From contig NZ_JACHIN010000003.1 of assembly GCF_014203235.1 (NCBI RefSeq), positions 239,590-303,589 of the forward strand: a stretch of 64,000 nucleotides of DNA. The letters run 5' to 3'. This document shows, piece after piece, positions 1 to 8,988 of this stretch; positions within the stretch are counted from its first letter, which is position 1; the number at the start of each line of letters is the position of its first letter. The notes below the pieces were generated by a model, which searched no databases, had not been told where the DNA came from, and worked only from the letters and a program-made list of their open reading frames with translations. The position numbers were made by a program, and so were the translations under genes. The DNA is from Nonomuraea endophytica. GTDB lineage: Bacteria; Actinomycetota; Actinomycetes; Streptosporangiales; Streptosporangiaceae.

Positions 1-1404
1 GCCGAGGGCCAGCCTGGCCTGGCCGCGCAGGTCGCGGGAGAGCGTGTTGTCCGTGAGCACCTGCTTGAGCAGCCGGGTCACGCGGGGCACCGACAGCCCG
101 GCCACGGCCAGGCGGCCCATGGTCAGGACCAGCGCGACGCGTTCGGAGCCGGGCAGTCCCGGGTCGGCGACCATCTCCTCGAGGAGCTGGATCGCCAGCG
201 CCACGTCGCCGAGGGCGGCGGCCCGCTCGGCGGCGGCGGTGCCGTAGCGCAGCCAGGCGAGGGTGTCGCCGGACCTGCGGGCGTGGAAGGTGAGCTGGAC
301 CAGCGACGGCGGGTCCTCGCCGGACAGGGCCCGCACCGCGCGCTCGTGGGCCATCCTGCGGTCGGGGCCGGGGATGGTGTCGTAGACGGCCTCCTGGGCG
401 AGGGCGTGGCGGAAGCCGTACCGGTTGCCGGGGTATTCGTGCAGGACGCCGAGGGCGAGCGCTTCGAGGAGGCCGCCGCCGTCGCCGGCGACGGCGGCGA
501 GCTGCGGCTCGCCGGAGGGCAGACGGAGTACGGCGGCCGCCCGGACGGTGCCCAGCGCGGCGGGGGAGAGCCTGGCCAGCTGCTCGGTCATGGACTCGCG
601 CAGCAGCAACGGCACTCCGGCGTGTTCCAGGGCTTCGGGGCTGCGGTCGTCGCCCAGCGAGCGCACGACCTCCTCGACCAGGAACGGGATGCCGGAGGTG
701 CGTTCGTGCAGGCGGGTGGCGAAGGCGGAGGGCAGGTCGTCGCGGCCGAGCAGGCCGGCGGCCAGCGTGCCGACGTCGCGCGCGTCGAGCGGGCCGAGCG
801 GGATGACGACGGTGGTGGCCTCGGGGGCGTGGCGGTAGGCGGAGCCGAGCGGCAGCCCGGCGGCGGGCAGGTCGCGCCTGCGGTAGGTCATGACCAGCGA
901 CAGCCCGTCCGGCGGCCGGCGGCGCAGGAACCGCAGCAGGTCCTGGGTGCCGTCGTCGGCCCAGTGCAGGTCCTCGATGACCAGGACGGTCGGCCCGGCG
1001 GCGTCCAGCAGGCCGTGCACGGCGCGGAAGAGACGGTGGCGCTCGGCGTCGGGGTCGGACAGCGGCGCCGGCGCCACGGGTAACACGTCGCTCAGCTCGG
1101 GCAGATGGCCGTGCAGCGCGCCGGTGACGGGATTGAGCTTCTCCGGGTACGGCAGGCGGCCCAGCAGGTCGCGTAGCGCCTCGAAGACCGGTCCATAGGG
1201 AAACGGCTCGCGCAGCTGATGGCAGTGCCCGAGCAGCAGGCTGCGCCCGGACGCGCGGGCGTGGACGGCCGCCGCGTGCACCAGCGTGGTCTTGCCGATG
1301 CCCGGCTCACCCTCTACCAACGCAACGGACGGGGGAGCCGTCATCGCCTCGCGCAGCGACTGTAGTGCGGCGTCCCGCCCGATTAAACCTGGCCAATCGC
1401 GCAT
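1..1404 (-). CDS. AAA ATPase / LuxR-type large regulator, N-terminal part (runs off left edge)
   Basis: About 468 residues are visible; the gene starts at the ATG at 1404 and continues past the left edge. The N-terminus (MRDWPGLIGRD) leads straight into a STAND/AAA module with Walker A GEPGIGKTT near residue 33 and Walker B LVIEDLHWAD near residue 120, followed by alpha-helical TPR-like sequence. This layout matches the large ATP-binding LuxR (LAL) regulators, which end in a LuxR helix-turn-helix; that C-terminal domain would lie outside the window, so the DNA-binding role is inferred. A GGGAGGA sequence stands upstream of the start. An adenylate-cyclase-like or other AAA regulator remains possible. 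Confidence 0.8.
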   Translation of the reverse strand, partial: MRDWPGLIGRDAALQSLREAMTAPPSVALVEGEPGIGKTTLVHAAAVHARASGRSLLLGHCHQLREPFPYGPVFEALRDLLGRLPYPEKLNPVTGALHGHLPELSDVLPVAPAPLSDPDAERHRLFRAVHGLLDAAGPTVLVIEDLHWADDGTQDLLRFLRRRPPDGLSLVMTYRRRDLPAAGLPLGSAYRHAPEATTVVIPLGPLDARDVGTLAAGLLGRDDLPSAFATRLHERTSGIPFLVEEVVRSLGDDRSPEALEHAGVPLLLRESMTEQLARLSPAALGTVRAAAVLRLPSGEPQLAAVAGDGGGLLEALALGVLHEYPGNRYGFRHALAQEAVYDTIPGPDRRMAHERAVRALSGEDPPSLVQLTFHARRSGDTLAWLRYGTAAAERAAALGDVALAIQLLEEMVADPGLPGSERVALVLTMGRLAVAGLSVPRVTRLLKQVLTDNTLSRDLRGQARLALG

Positions 1405-1514
1405 GAATGACTCCGAACGGCTAGGTGAATCCTCCCGGACGTTATCCACCGCAGACACGTGGTTCAATCCCGGAACATAACTCCCGGGTTGCGATGCGGT
1501 GTCAAGCGCCCCCT

Positions 1515-3725
1515 TCAGCGGTGGCGGCGCTTCCAGCGCACCTTGTGCGGCTTGCGGTGGTTGCCGCCGCGGTTCCAGCGCACCCGCTGGTGGCGGGCCT
1601 TGCGGTCGCGGCCGGCCTTGCGCTCGGCCGCTTGGGCCTCCTTCAGGCCGGGAGTGAATCCGCCGCCAAAGCGGGACATGTCAGGATAGACGAAGCCGTG
1701 GCGCCGGACGTCTTGGAGCGCCGACTCCATCGACCGCACCCAGATCGGGCCCGGCAGCGAGGCGCCCTGGACCGAACCGTAGTACTCGTCGCCGATCTGG
1801 ACCCCGCGCAGCGGATAGCGGTAGGAGCCCCGGATGTCGCCGACGCTGACCGCCGCCGCCAGGTCCGGCGTGTAGCCGGCGAACCACGCCGAGGTGTAGC
1901 CGTTGTTGGTGCCGGTCTTGCCGGCGGCGGGGCGGCCGATGCTCTGGCCCTTCATCGTGCCCTTGCTGAACACCCCGCTGAGCACGTGGTTGACCGCGTC
2001 GGCCACCCGCCGGTCGAGCGCCTGCTCGCAGGAGGGCGGCACCGAGGTCCTGCCGGTGTCGCCGCCCGCGCCGCCGGAGATCTCCAGGATGGCCTGCGGC
2101 TTGCAGTAACGGCCCCTGGCGCCGAAGGCGGCGAACGAGGCGGCCACCGTCACCGGGTCCATCTCGTTGACGCCGAGCGTGAACGTCGGCACCTCGCGCA
2201 GCGCCGTCCCGTCGGCGCGGCCGACGCCGAGCGCCTGCGCGGTCCTGACCACGTTGCAGAGGCCGACCTTCTCCTCCAGCATCATGTAGAAGATGTTGAC
2301 CGACTGCCAGGTGCCGGTCTCCAGGCTGTGCGGGCCGCCCTTGCCCTCGCCGCTGGCGTTGTAGACGCGGGCACTGCGGTCGTTGACGGCGTTGCCCCGG
2401 CAGTCGCGGTAGCCGCTTGAGGGCACCAGCGCGCCGGGCGTCTGGAAGCCCTGGCCGAAGCGCCAGCCCTGCTGCAGGGCGGTGGCCAGGGTGAACGCCT
2501 TGAACGTCGAGCCCGCCTGGAAGCCCTGCCCGCCGCCGTGCATGACGTCGGCGGCCAGGTTGAAGGTGGTGTTCGGGCCGTTCTTGCGGTTGCCGGGGTT
2601 GTTGCCGAAGCGTTTGCTGGCCGCCATCGCCCTGATGCGGCCGTTGCCGGGCTCGACCATGGCCTCGGCGGCCACCTCGGTGTCCTCCGGGCGTACCTCC
2701 GCGGAGATGGCGCGCTCGGCGGCGCGTTGCGCCCTCGGGTCGAGCGCGGTGCGGATCGTCAGCCCGCCGCGGGCCATGCGCCGCTGCCGCTCGGCGGGCG
2801 TGTTGCCGAAGACCGGGCTGGACAGCAGCTCCCGCTGCACGTACACGCAGTAGAACGGGTAGGCGCTCTGGGCGCAGCCGCCCGGCTGGGGCGCCAGCTT
2901 GATGCCGAGCTTGGCGCTCTTGGCCGCCGCGGCCTGCGGCGCGGTCACCATGCCGAGCGCGGCCATGCGGTCCAGGACGAGGTCGCGCCGCGCCTTCAGC
3001 CGCGCCTGCTGCCTGCGTCCGAGCGAGGGGTCGTTGGCGTACGGCGAGCGCACCGCCCCGGCCAGCGTGGCCGCCTGGGCGAGCGTCAGCTTGGCCGAGG
3101 AGGTGGAGAAGAAGCGCCGGGCGGCGGCCTCGACGCCGTACGCGCCGGCGCCGAAGTAGGCGATGTTGAGGTAGCGCTCCAGGATCTCGTCCTTGCGGTA
3201 CTTCTCCTCCAGCGCCAGCGCGTACCGCAGCTCGGTGATCTTCCTGGCCATGCTGGGCGCCCGCGCCCGGTCGCGCTCGACCTCGCTCTGCGCGTTCTCC
3301 ACCAGGATGTTCTTCACGAGCTGCTGGGTGAGCGAGGAGCCGCCCTGGCGGATGCCGCCCGCCTGGCTGTTGGTGATCAGCGCCCGCAGCGTGCCCTTGA
3401 CGTCGAGGCCGCCGTGCTCGTAGAAGCGGGCGTCCTCGATGGCCACGATGGCCTGGCGCATGACCGGCGCGACCGCGGCCAGCGGCACCTCGGTCCTGTT
3501 GGCGGTGTAGAACTGCGCGAAGACCTCACCGTGCCGGTCGAGGAGCCGCGTCACCTGGGAGAGCGGCTCTTCGCGGGGGGCGGGCGGCAGGTCGGTGAAG
3601 GTCGCGGCGAGGCTCTTGGCCGTGAGCCCCGCTCCGCTGACGGCGGGCACGGCCAGGGCGGCCGTGAGCACCCCTCCGAGAGCCCCCACCACACCCAACG
3701 CGCTGACGGATTTGAGGACGGTCAC
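1515..3725 (-). CDS. class A penicillin-binding protein (glycosyltransferase-transpeptidase)
   Basis: Bifunctional peptidoglycan synthase of 736 residues, probably membrane-anchored by an N-terminal hydrophobic segment (about 8-30). The GT51 glycosyltransferase domain follows, with IEDARFYEHGG (catalytic Glu97) and GGSSLTQQLVKN near 128-139. The transpeptidase domain has all three penicillin-binding motifs: STFK (nucleophile Ser406), SVN (475-477) and KTGT (603-606). The last 40 or so residues are strongly basic (Arg/Lys/His), an unstructured tail. Start is GTG at 3725. It lies 52 bp downstream of the MurA gene on the same strand, so the two wall-synthesis genes may be co-transcribed. This is not the classical pon gene neighbourhood, so no symbol is given. 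Confidence 0.93.
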   Translation of the reverse strand: MTVLKSVSALGVVGALGGVLTAALAVPAVSGAGLTAKSLAATFTDLPPAPREEPLSQVTRLLDRHGEVFAQFYTANRTEVPLAAVAPVMRQAIVAIEDARFYEHGGLDVKGTLRALITNSQAGGIRQGGSSLTQQLVKNILVENAQSEVERDRARAPSMARKITELRYALALEEKYRKDEILERYLNIAYFGAGAYGVEAAARRFFSTSSAKLTLAQAATLAGAVRSPYANDPSLGRRQQARLKARRDLVLDRMAALGMVTAPQAAAAKSAKLGIKLAPQPGGCAQSAYPFYCVYVQRELLSSPVFGNTPAERQRRMARGGLTIRTALDPRAQRAAERAISAEVRPEDTEVAAEAMVEPGNGRIRAMAASKRFGNNPGNRKNGPNTTFNLAADVMHGGGQGFQAGSTFKAFTLATALQQGWRFGQGFQTPGALVPSSGYRDCRGNAVNDRSARVYNASGEGKGGPHSLETGTWQSVNIFYMMLEEKVGLCNVVRTAQALGVGRADGTALREVPTFTLGVNEMDPVTVAASFAAFGARGRYCKPQAILEISGGAGGDTGRTSVPPSCEQALDRRVADAVNHVLSGVFSKGTMKGQSIGRPAAGKTGTNNGYTSAWFAGYTPDLAAAVSVGDIRGSYRYPLRGVQIGDEYYGSVQGASLPGPIWVRSMESALQDVRRHGFVYPDMSRFGGGFTPGLKEAQAAERKAGRDRKARHQRVRWNRGGNHRKPHKVRWKRRHR

Positions 3726-3777
3726 GAAGGATGATGTACGACCTGGTGATCAGCGGCAAACGCCCGCTTCCAACTCT

Positions 3778-5088
3778 TTACCGGCGCCTTTGGATGTTCA
3801 ATCCCAGCATCTTGAACTGCTCGAAAGGCCGGTGATATCCGCGTTCGATGTGGTGCACCCCGCGCAGCGTGGACTGCCCGTCGGCCACCGCCGCAGCCAG
3901 TACCGCGGAGAAGCCGGCGCGGATGTCGGGCAGCCGCACGTCGGCGCCCTTGAGCTGCGACACGCCCCGCACGACCGCCGAGTGCTTGGCGTTGGTGTCG
4001 TGGTAGCGGCAGGCCGGGCCGCCCAGGCACTGGTCGAACACCTCGATCTCGCAGCCCATCTCCTGCAGCGCGGGCACGTAGACCAGGCGGTTCTCGAAGA
4101 CGGTCTCGTGGAGCACCGACATGCCCTGGCTCTGGGTGAACAGCACCATGAGCGGCGTCTGCCAGTCGGTCATGAACCCCGGGTGGGTGTCGGTCTGCAC
4201 CGCGGCCGAGCGCAGGCCCTCGGGCGGCGCGGTGGCGCACAGGTACTCGTCGTTGATCTGGAACTGGGCGCCCATCCTGGCCAGCGTGGTGATCGCGGTG
4301 ACCAGGCGGTCCTGCGGGCAGCCGTGCACGCGGACCTCGCCGCCTGTGACCAGCCCGGCCGCCAGGTAGGAGAAGGCCTCGATGCGGTCGCCGGCCAGCC
4401 ACGTCTGGGCGCCGTGCAGGCGCTCGACGCCCTCGATGACGATCCTGCGGTCGGGCGAGAGCTCGATCCTGGCGCCCATCCGCTGCAGGAACAGCGCCAG
4501 CTCCACGACCTCGGGCTCCATGGCCGCGTTCTTCAGCACGGTCTTGCCCTCGGCCAGCACCGCCGACATCAGCACCGTCTCGGTGGCGCCGACGCTCGGG
4601 TAGGGCAGCACGAGGCGGGTGCCGTTCAGGCGCTTGGCCTTGGCGTAGACGCCGCCCTCCTGGATGTCGACCTCGGCGCCCATCTGGCGCAGCGCGTCGA
4701 CGTGGAAGTCGATGGGCCGCCGGCCGATCGGGTCGCCGCCGACCAGCGGCACGAACGCCTCTCCGGCCAGATGCAGCAGCGGGCCGAGCATCAGGATCGG
4801 TATGCGGTTGAGCCCGGTGTATTCCTCAGGCACCCTCGGCCGGATCTCCGGCCCCTGCTCGATGCGGATCTCGCCGTCGTCGATCTCCACGTTGATGCCG
4901 AGGGCGCGGAGCATGGCGGCGGTGATGCCGACCTCGCCGACCTCGGGCGCGTTGCCGATCGTGCTCTCCCCGGTGCCCAGCATGGCGGCCACCATGTGCT
5001 TGGAGACGCCGTTCTTGGATCCCCTGACGACGACGTCCCCCCGCAGCGGTCCGGAGGGATCGATCAGCCAGACCTCTTCATCGCTCAT
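3778..5088 (-). CDS. murA: UDP-N-acetylglucosamine 1-carboxyvinyltransferase homologue, Asp-type (MurA family)
   Basis: EPSP-synthase-like enzyme of 436 residues that should transfer enolpyruvate from PEP to UDP-GlcNAc in the first committed step of peptidoglycan synthesis. Substrate residues of MurA are visible: Lys25-Asn26 (SKN), Arg124 in GGDPIGRRP, general base Asp308 in THPGFMTD and Arg390 in PDIRAG. The catalytic loop Cys is replaced by Asp119, the substitution known to give fosfomycin resistance in mycobacterial MurA. An insertion of about 30 residues (near 347-380, with two Cys) is unusual. Start chosen at ATG 5088, where homology begins; a longer frame opens at 5166. A second, Cys-type MurA elsewhere in the genome is possible, so this could be a paralogue. 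Confidence 0.85.
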   Translation of the reverse strand: MSDEEVWLIDPSGPLRGDVVVRGSKNGVSKHMVAAMLGTGESTIGNAPEVGEVGITAAMLRALGINVEIDDGEIRIEQGPEIRPRVPEEYTGLNRIPILMLGPLLHLAGEAFVPLVGGDPIGRRPIDFHVDALRQMGAEVDIQEGGVYAKAKRLNGTRLVLPYPSVGATETVLMSAVLAEGKTVLKNAAMEPEVVELALFLQRMGARIELSPDRRIVIEGVERLHGAQTWLAGDRIEAFSYLAAGLVTGGEVRVHGCPQDRLVTAITTLARMGAQFQINDEYLCATAPPEGLRSAAVQTDTHPGFMTDWQTPLMVLFTQSQGMSVLHETVFENRLVYVPALQEMGCEIEVFDQCLGGPACRYHDTNAKHSAVVRGVSQLKGADVRLPDIRAGFSAVLAAAVADGQSTLRGVHHIERGYHRPFEQFKMLGLNIQRRR

Positions 5089-5201
5089 CCGGACATTGTC
5101 CCGCGTTACCGGACGCGCTGGTGCGATGTCCGCCTCGGCGTGTTCGGGTAGGTACCGGGATACCATCGAGCGGTTCGGGCATAGTTGCGAGGGAGAGTGG
5201 C

Positions 5202-5705
5202 GTGGTACGGCATGTGCGGTCTTTCGCGGTGACCGTGCTCGTCATGGCGGTCCTGGGGGTTCTGGCCGGTCTGGCCTGGTCGTACGCGGCTCCGCGCGCG
5301 GCGATGGCGGTCACCGAGAAGGGCCCCGTGCTGGCCGACCCGTCCACGCAGGCGCTCATCGCCGCCGACGGATGGTTCGCCGCGATCACCGGCGGACTCG
5401 GCCTGCTGTGCGGGGCCGCGGCGTGGTTCCGCAACCGGCACGAGCAGTTGCCCGTGCTCGCCGGGCTCTGCGCCGGCGGCGTGCTGGCCGCCTTCCTCAC
5501 GTTCTGGGTCGGCTCGGCCGTCACCATCGGCGTGGTCACCGTGGAGGCGGCGGCGCCCGGCCTGAAGGTGGTGCCGGGGTCGCTTGAGCTGACCGCGCGC
5601 GGGGTGCTCGTGGCCTGGCCGCTGCTGGCCGTGGCGCTGTTCGGGCTGCTCGAAGGCATGCACGGCTACCGCGACTCGGCGTTGCGCAAGCCGTACGGGA
5701 TCTAG
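5202..5705 (+). CDS. four-helix membrane protein, DUF2567-like
   Basis: Hypothetical integral membrane protein of 167 residues. Four hydrophobic segments are visible (about 5-27, 60-78, 86-110 and 137-155), with a short extracytoplasmic stretch after the first helix. The layout resembles the actinobacterial DUF2567 family, whose function is unknown. The start is GTG at 5202, 11 nt after the beginning of a good GGGAGAG ribosome-binding site; an in-frame ATG further upstream at 5121 would overlap the divergent murA promoter. It is divergent from murA and its stop codon overlaps the end of the convergent amidase gene by 4 bp. Confidence 0.65.
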   Translation: MVRHVRSFAVTVLVMAVLGVLAGLAWSYAAPRAAMAVTEKGPVLADPSTQALIAADGWFAAITGGLGLLCGAAAWFRNRHEQLPVLAGLCAGGVLAAFLTFWVGSAVTIGVVTVEAAAPGLKVVPGSLELTARGVLVAWPLLAVALFGLLEGMHGYRDSALRKPYGI

Positions 5706-7072
5706 AGGGCGGGGTGGCGGGAGCCGTACCCGGTGGCCTGCTCGAAGGCGCGCGCCACGCGCAGGACGCGCGCGTCGGCGAAGGGGCGGCCGACGATCTG
5801 CACGCCGACCGGCAGCCCCTCCGGCGTGAAGCCCGCGGGAACGCTGGCGGCGGGCGCGTGCAGGACGCTGATCCAGTACGCCGAGCGCATCCACGACAGG
5901 TAGTCGGGCAGGCGGACCCCGTTGATCTCGCTGACGTACGGGTCCTCGACCGGGAACGGCGGCACCTGGCTGACCGGGGCGAGCAGCACGTCGTATCGGT
6001 CCCAGAACGCGGTCATCCGGTGGTAGAGGCCGGTGCGCAGGCGTTCGGCGCGGGCCAGGTCGGCGCCGGACAGGAGGCGGCCCTGCTCGGCGTTCCAGCG
6101 GGTGTTGGGGCCGAGGATGTCCAGGTCGGGGAAGGCCAGCGCGTAATACCAGGCACGGTAAATGCGGAAGGCTTCGTCGGCGTCGGACAGGTCGAGGTCG
6201 ACCCGCTCGACGCGGGCGCCGAGCTCCTCCAGGACATGGGGCGCGTTCGCGGTGACCTCGGCGGTGCGCGGGTCGACCGGCAGCCCGCCCAGGTCGGGGC
6301 TCCAGGCGACCCGCATGTGCTCCACGGTCTCGATGGGGTCGGTGTGGAAGGGCTCGGTGACCGCGAACGGCGAGCCCGGGTGGAACCCGGAGACGACCTG
6401 CAGCATCAGCACGAGATCGTCGACGGTCCTGGCCATGGGGCCGGGGACGGCGAGGGTGTACCAGGCCGCCTTGTCGGAGATCGCCGGCACCCGGCCGGGC
6501 GTCGGCCGCAGCCCCACCACGTTGCAGAACGAGGCCGGATTGCGCAGCGAGCCGCCCATGTCCGAGCCGTCGGCCAGCGGGATCATCCCGCTGGCCAGCG
6601 CCGCGGCCGCGCCGCCGCTGGAGCCGCCCGCCGACCTGGACAGGTCGTAGGGGTTGCGGGTGGCGCCGAACACCTCGTTGACGGTGTGGGAGCCGGTGCC
6701 GTACTCGGGCGTGTTCGTCTTGCCGATCGTGATCGCGCCGGCCGCCTTGAGGCGCTGCACGATCAGGTCGTCCTTCTCCGGCACGTGGTCGGCGAAGGCG
6801 GGCGAGCCGTACGTGGTGCGCAGGCCGGCGGTGTCCACGAGGTCCTTGTGCGCGACGGGCAGCCCGTGCAGCGGCCCGGCGGGCGCGACGGAGTCCAGCG
6901 CCCGCGCGGTGACCATGGCCTGTTCGGCGGCGAGCGTCACGATCGCGTTGACGCGCGGATTGACCTGCTCGATGCGGTCGAGGTGGGCCTGGAGCAGTTC
7001 CACGGCGCTGATCTCGCGGGCGCGCAGCAGCCGGGACATCTCGGTGGCCGTCAGATAGTGCAGATCCGTCAC
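5702..7072 (-). CDS. amidase (amidase-signature family)
   Basis: Amidase-signature hydrolase of 456 residues. The Ser-cisSer-Lys triad is complete: Lys76 in VAHKD, cis-Ser151 in AGGSSGG and nucleophile Ser175 in GSDMGGS. The protein covers the whole family length, is without a signal peptide, and should hydrolyse small amides in the cytoplasm; the substrate cannot be read from sequence. GatA is unlikely because no gatB or gatC is nearby. The start is GTG at 7072. There is no Shine-Dalgarno sequence; instead TAGGAT lies 6 nt upstream of the GTG, suggesting a leaderless transcript. It is divergent from the RDD gene. Confidence 0.9.
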   Translation of the reverse strand: MTDLHYLTATEMSRLLRAREISAVELLQAHLDRIEQVNPRVNAIVTLAAEQAMVTARALDSVAPAGPLHGLPVAHKDLVDTAGLRTTYGSPAFADHVPEKDDLIVQRLKAAGAITIGKTNTPEYGTGSHTVNEVFGATRNPYDLSRSAGGSSGGAAAALASGMIPLADGSDMGGSLRNPASFCNVVGLRPTPGRVPAISDKAAWYTLAVPGPMARTVDDLVLMLQVVSGFHPGSPFAVTEPFHTDPIETVEHMRVAWSPDLGGLPVDPRTAEVTANAPHVLEELGARVERVDLDLSDADEAFRIYRAWYYALAFPDLDILGPNTRWNAEQGRLLSGADLARAERLRTGLYHRMTAFWDRYDVLLAPVSQVPPFPVEDPYVSEINGVRLPDYLSWMRSAYWISVLHAPAASVPAGFTPEGLPVGVQIVGRPFADARVLRVARAFEQATGYGSRHPAL

Positions 7073-7138
7073 AGGGCGATCCTACGAATCCTCCCCCGGG
7101 GGGAGGCGCACCCGCCCGCCCGCTGGCATCGTCGGACC

Positions 7139-7645
7139 ATGGTCAAGGCGCCGCTGAAACCCCGGTTCGTCGCGCTGGGCCTCGACTACCTCGTCATCCT
7201 GGGCTGGCTCGCCGTCCTCGCGGTGGCCGCGCTGGCCGGGCTGAGCAGGCTGTTCGGCGCGTCCCTGATCGCCGACGACCTGCTCGTCACCGGCCTGACG
7301 GTCGTGCCGGTCTGGCTCTACCTGAGCGTGGGCGAGGCGTCGGCCGGGCAGGCGACGCTGGGCAAACGGCGCGCCGGCCTGGTCGTGACCACAGTGGACG
7401 GCCGTCGGCCCGGGCCCGGCCGGGTGCTGGCGCGCAACGCGGTCAAGCTCCTGCCCTGGCAGCTCGCCCACATGGCCGCCATCCGGATGTTCCACGCCCC
7501 GGGCGAGATGAGCGTGGCCGTCGTCGCCGCCCTGACCGTCTGTTACGGCCTGGTGCTGCTCACGCTGGTGCTCCTGTTCGCGCGCCGCGACCGCGCCTCC
7601 GCGCACGACCTGGCAGCCGGTACGCGCGTGGTCAGCCGGTCTTAG
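7139..7645 (+). CDS. RDD family membrane protein
   Basis: Membrane protein of 168 residues with three hydrophobic segments (about 10-35, 43-62 and 121-143) and the RDD-family features: an Arg-rich start (PLKPRFVALGLDYL), a Gly-Lys-Arg motif after TM2 (ATLGKRRAGL) and an Arg-Arg-Asp triplet near the C-terminus. RDD proteins have been linked to transport or cation homeostasis in some bacteria, but the role here is unknown. The start is ATG at 7139, and it overlaps the convergent ybaK gene by 14 bp. Confidence 0.8.
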   Translation: MVKAPLKPRFVALGLDYLVILGWLAVLAVAALAGLSRLFGASLIADDLLVTGLTVVPVWLYLSVGEASAGQATLGKRRAGLVVTTVDGRRPGPGRVLARNAVKLLPWQLAHMAAIRMFHAPGEMSVAVVAALTVCYGLVLLTLVLLFARRDRASAHDLAAGTRVVSRS

Positions 7646-8132
7646 CGATCGGAGCCGTCGTGGCCCGGGTCAGCCCGACGAGGTTGCCCGGCGCCGTCTC
7701 GATCTGCAGCCCGCGCCGCCCGGCCGAGAAGTAGATCGTCTCGAAGCCGAGCGCCGACTCGTCCACCACGGTCGGCAGCTGCCTGCGCTGCCCGAGCGGG
7801 CTGATGCCGCCCACCACGTAGCCGGTGACCCGCTCGACCTTGGCCGCGTCGGCCATCGCCGCCCGCTTGCTCCCGAGCGCCGCCGCGAACGCCTTCAGGT
7901 CCAGCTTGCCCGCCACCGGCACCACCGCCACCGCAAGCCCGCTCTCCACCTCGGCCACGAGCGTCTTGAAGATCTGCTCGTACGGCAGGCCGAGCGCGTC
8001 GGCCGCCTCCTCGCCATAGGCCTGCGCGTTGGCGTCGTGTTCATAGGGATGGAGGGTGAAGTCCGCCTCCGCCTTGGCCAGCGCCACCGTGGCCGGGGTG
8101 CCCTGGCCGCCGCCTTTGCTCTTCTTGCTCAC
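7632..8132 (-). CDS. ybaK: aminoacyl-tRNA deacylase YbaK/EbsC (Cys-tRNA(Pro) deacylase)
   Basis: Editing-domain protein of 166 residues, the usual YbaK size. It begins with a basic linker (SKKSKGGG), continues with TPATVALAKAEADFTLHPYEHD, and contains the conserved Lys in FKTL and the motif VGGISPLGQRR typical of YbaK. It should hydrolyse Cys mischarged on tRNA(Pro) as a free-standing proofreading enzyme in the cytosol. The start is GTG at 8132, where the family begins; a longer open frame to 8333 reads through the AraC gene and is spurious. TACGAT lies 8 nt upstream of the GTG, a possible leaderless promoter. Confidence 0.9.
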   Translation of the reverse strand: MSKKSKGGGQGTPATVALAKAEADFTLHPYEHDANAQAYGEEAADALGLPYEQIFKTLVAEVESGLAVAVVPVAGKLDLKAFAAALGSKRAAMADAAKVERVTGYVVGGISPLGQRRQLPTVVDESALGFETIYFSAGRRGLQIETAPGNLVGLTRATTAPIAKTG

Positions 8133-8170
8133 AACACGCCATCGTACTCGGGATCTACAATGTAAAGGCG

Positions 8171-8893
8171 TCAGGGGCGGAACGCGCGCCCTGGGGTGTG
8201 TCCGAAGACATGCCGGAAGGCGTCGATGAAGGCGCTGGCCGACGACCAGCCGCACCGGTGCGCCACGGTGGTGACCTGGAGGCCCTCCGCCAGCAGGATC
8301 AGCGCGTGGTGCAGGCGGGTCTGGGTGCGCCACTGCGGGAAGGTCATGCCGAGTTCGGCCCGGCAGAGCCTGGCCAGGGTGCGGTCGCTGGTGCCCGCGG
8401 CCGCGGCCAGTTCCGGCAGCGTACGGTCGTCGGCCGGATCGGCGCCGACCATCGCGCAGACCGCGGCCAGGCGGGGGTCGCGGGGCGCGGGCAGGTGCAC
8501 CGGGTGCTCGGGGGCGGGGGAGCGGCGCAGCCGGTCGAGCAGAACGGCGCGCAGCAGCGGGTCTTCCGGCTCCTCCGAGCAGGCCACGATCAGCTCACGC
8601 AGCAGCGGCGTCACGGCCAGGACGGCGGGCCGCTCCAGGCCCAGCGGGTTCTCGGCGAAGCCGATCAGGCGCAGGTCGGTACGTCCGTAGGCGCGGTGCT
8701 CGTGGACGGTGCCGGCCGGGATCCACAGTGCCCGGTTGCCCGGCGCCACCCAGGTGCCGGCGCCGGTGGTGATGGAGATGACGCCCTCGTAGGGGTAGGC
8801 GATCTGGTGGTCGTCGTGCCGGTGCGCGTCGATCTCGCCGCCGCCGGGCAGGGGGCGTGTCCCGGTGGGGGCTTCAGGCATGTGCCGTACCAT
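8171..8893 (-). CDS. AraC-family transcriptional regulator with N-terminal cupin
   Basis: Regulator of 240 residues. The N-terminal half is a cupin (HRHDDHQIAYPYEG near 20-34, with WIPAGTVHEH near 60), the likely effector-sensing domain. The C-terminal half has two helix-turn-helix motifs of the AraC type, ending FRHVFGHTPGRAFRP. Start is ATG at 8893, behind an excellent GGAGG ribosome-binding site; the frame extends upstream to 8965 but without such a site. It is divergent from an MFS transporter across 95 bp, the standard arrangement for a regulator and its efflux or uptake target, so it probably controls that transporter and itself. Confidence 0.88.
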   Translation of the reverse strand: MVRHMPEAPTGTRPLPGGGEIDAHRHDDHQIAYPYEGVISITTGAGTWVAPGNRALWIPAGTVHEHRAYGRTDLRLIGFAENPLGLERPAVLAVTPLLRELIVACSEEPEDPLLRAVLLDRLRRSPAPEHPVHLPAPRDPRLAAVCAMVGADPADDRTLPELAAAAGTSDRTLARLCRAELGMTFPQWRTQTRLHHALILLAEGLQVTTVAHRCGWSSASAFIDAFRHVFGHTPGRAFRP

Positions 8894-8988
8894 CCCCTCA
8901 CCTCCTCCCCGGACGTATGGCGATTTTCCGGCATATGTTGGCACTTTATCGGAAGCGCGCCACACACCCCGGCGGCGACGATCGAGGG

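Noticed and set aside
1468..1488. cccgg ... cccggg inverted repeat between the PBP and LuxR-type genes as a terminator or operator
   Set aside because: Only 5-6 bp of stem with a 9-10 nt loop and no T-tract; too weak to call in GC-rich DNA.
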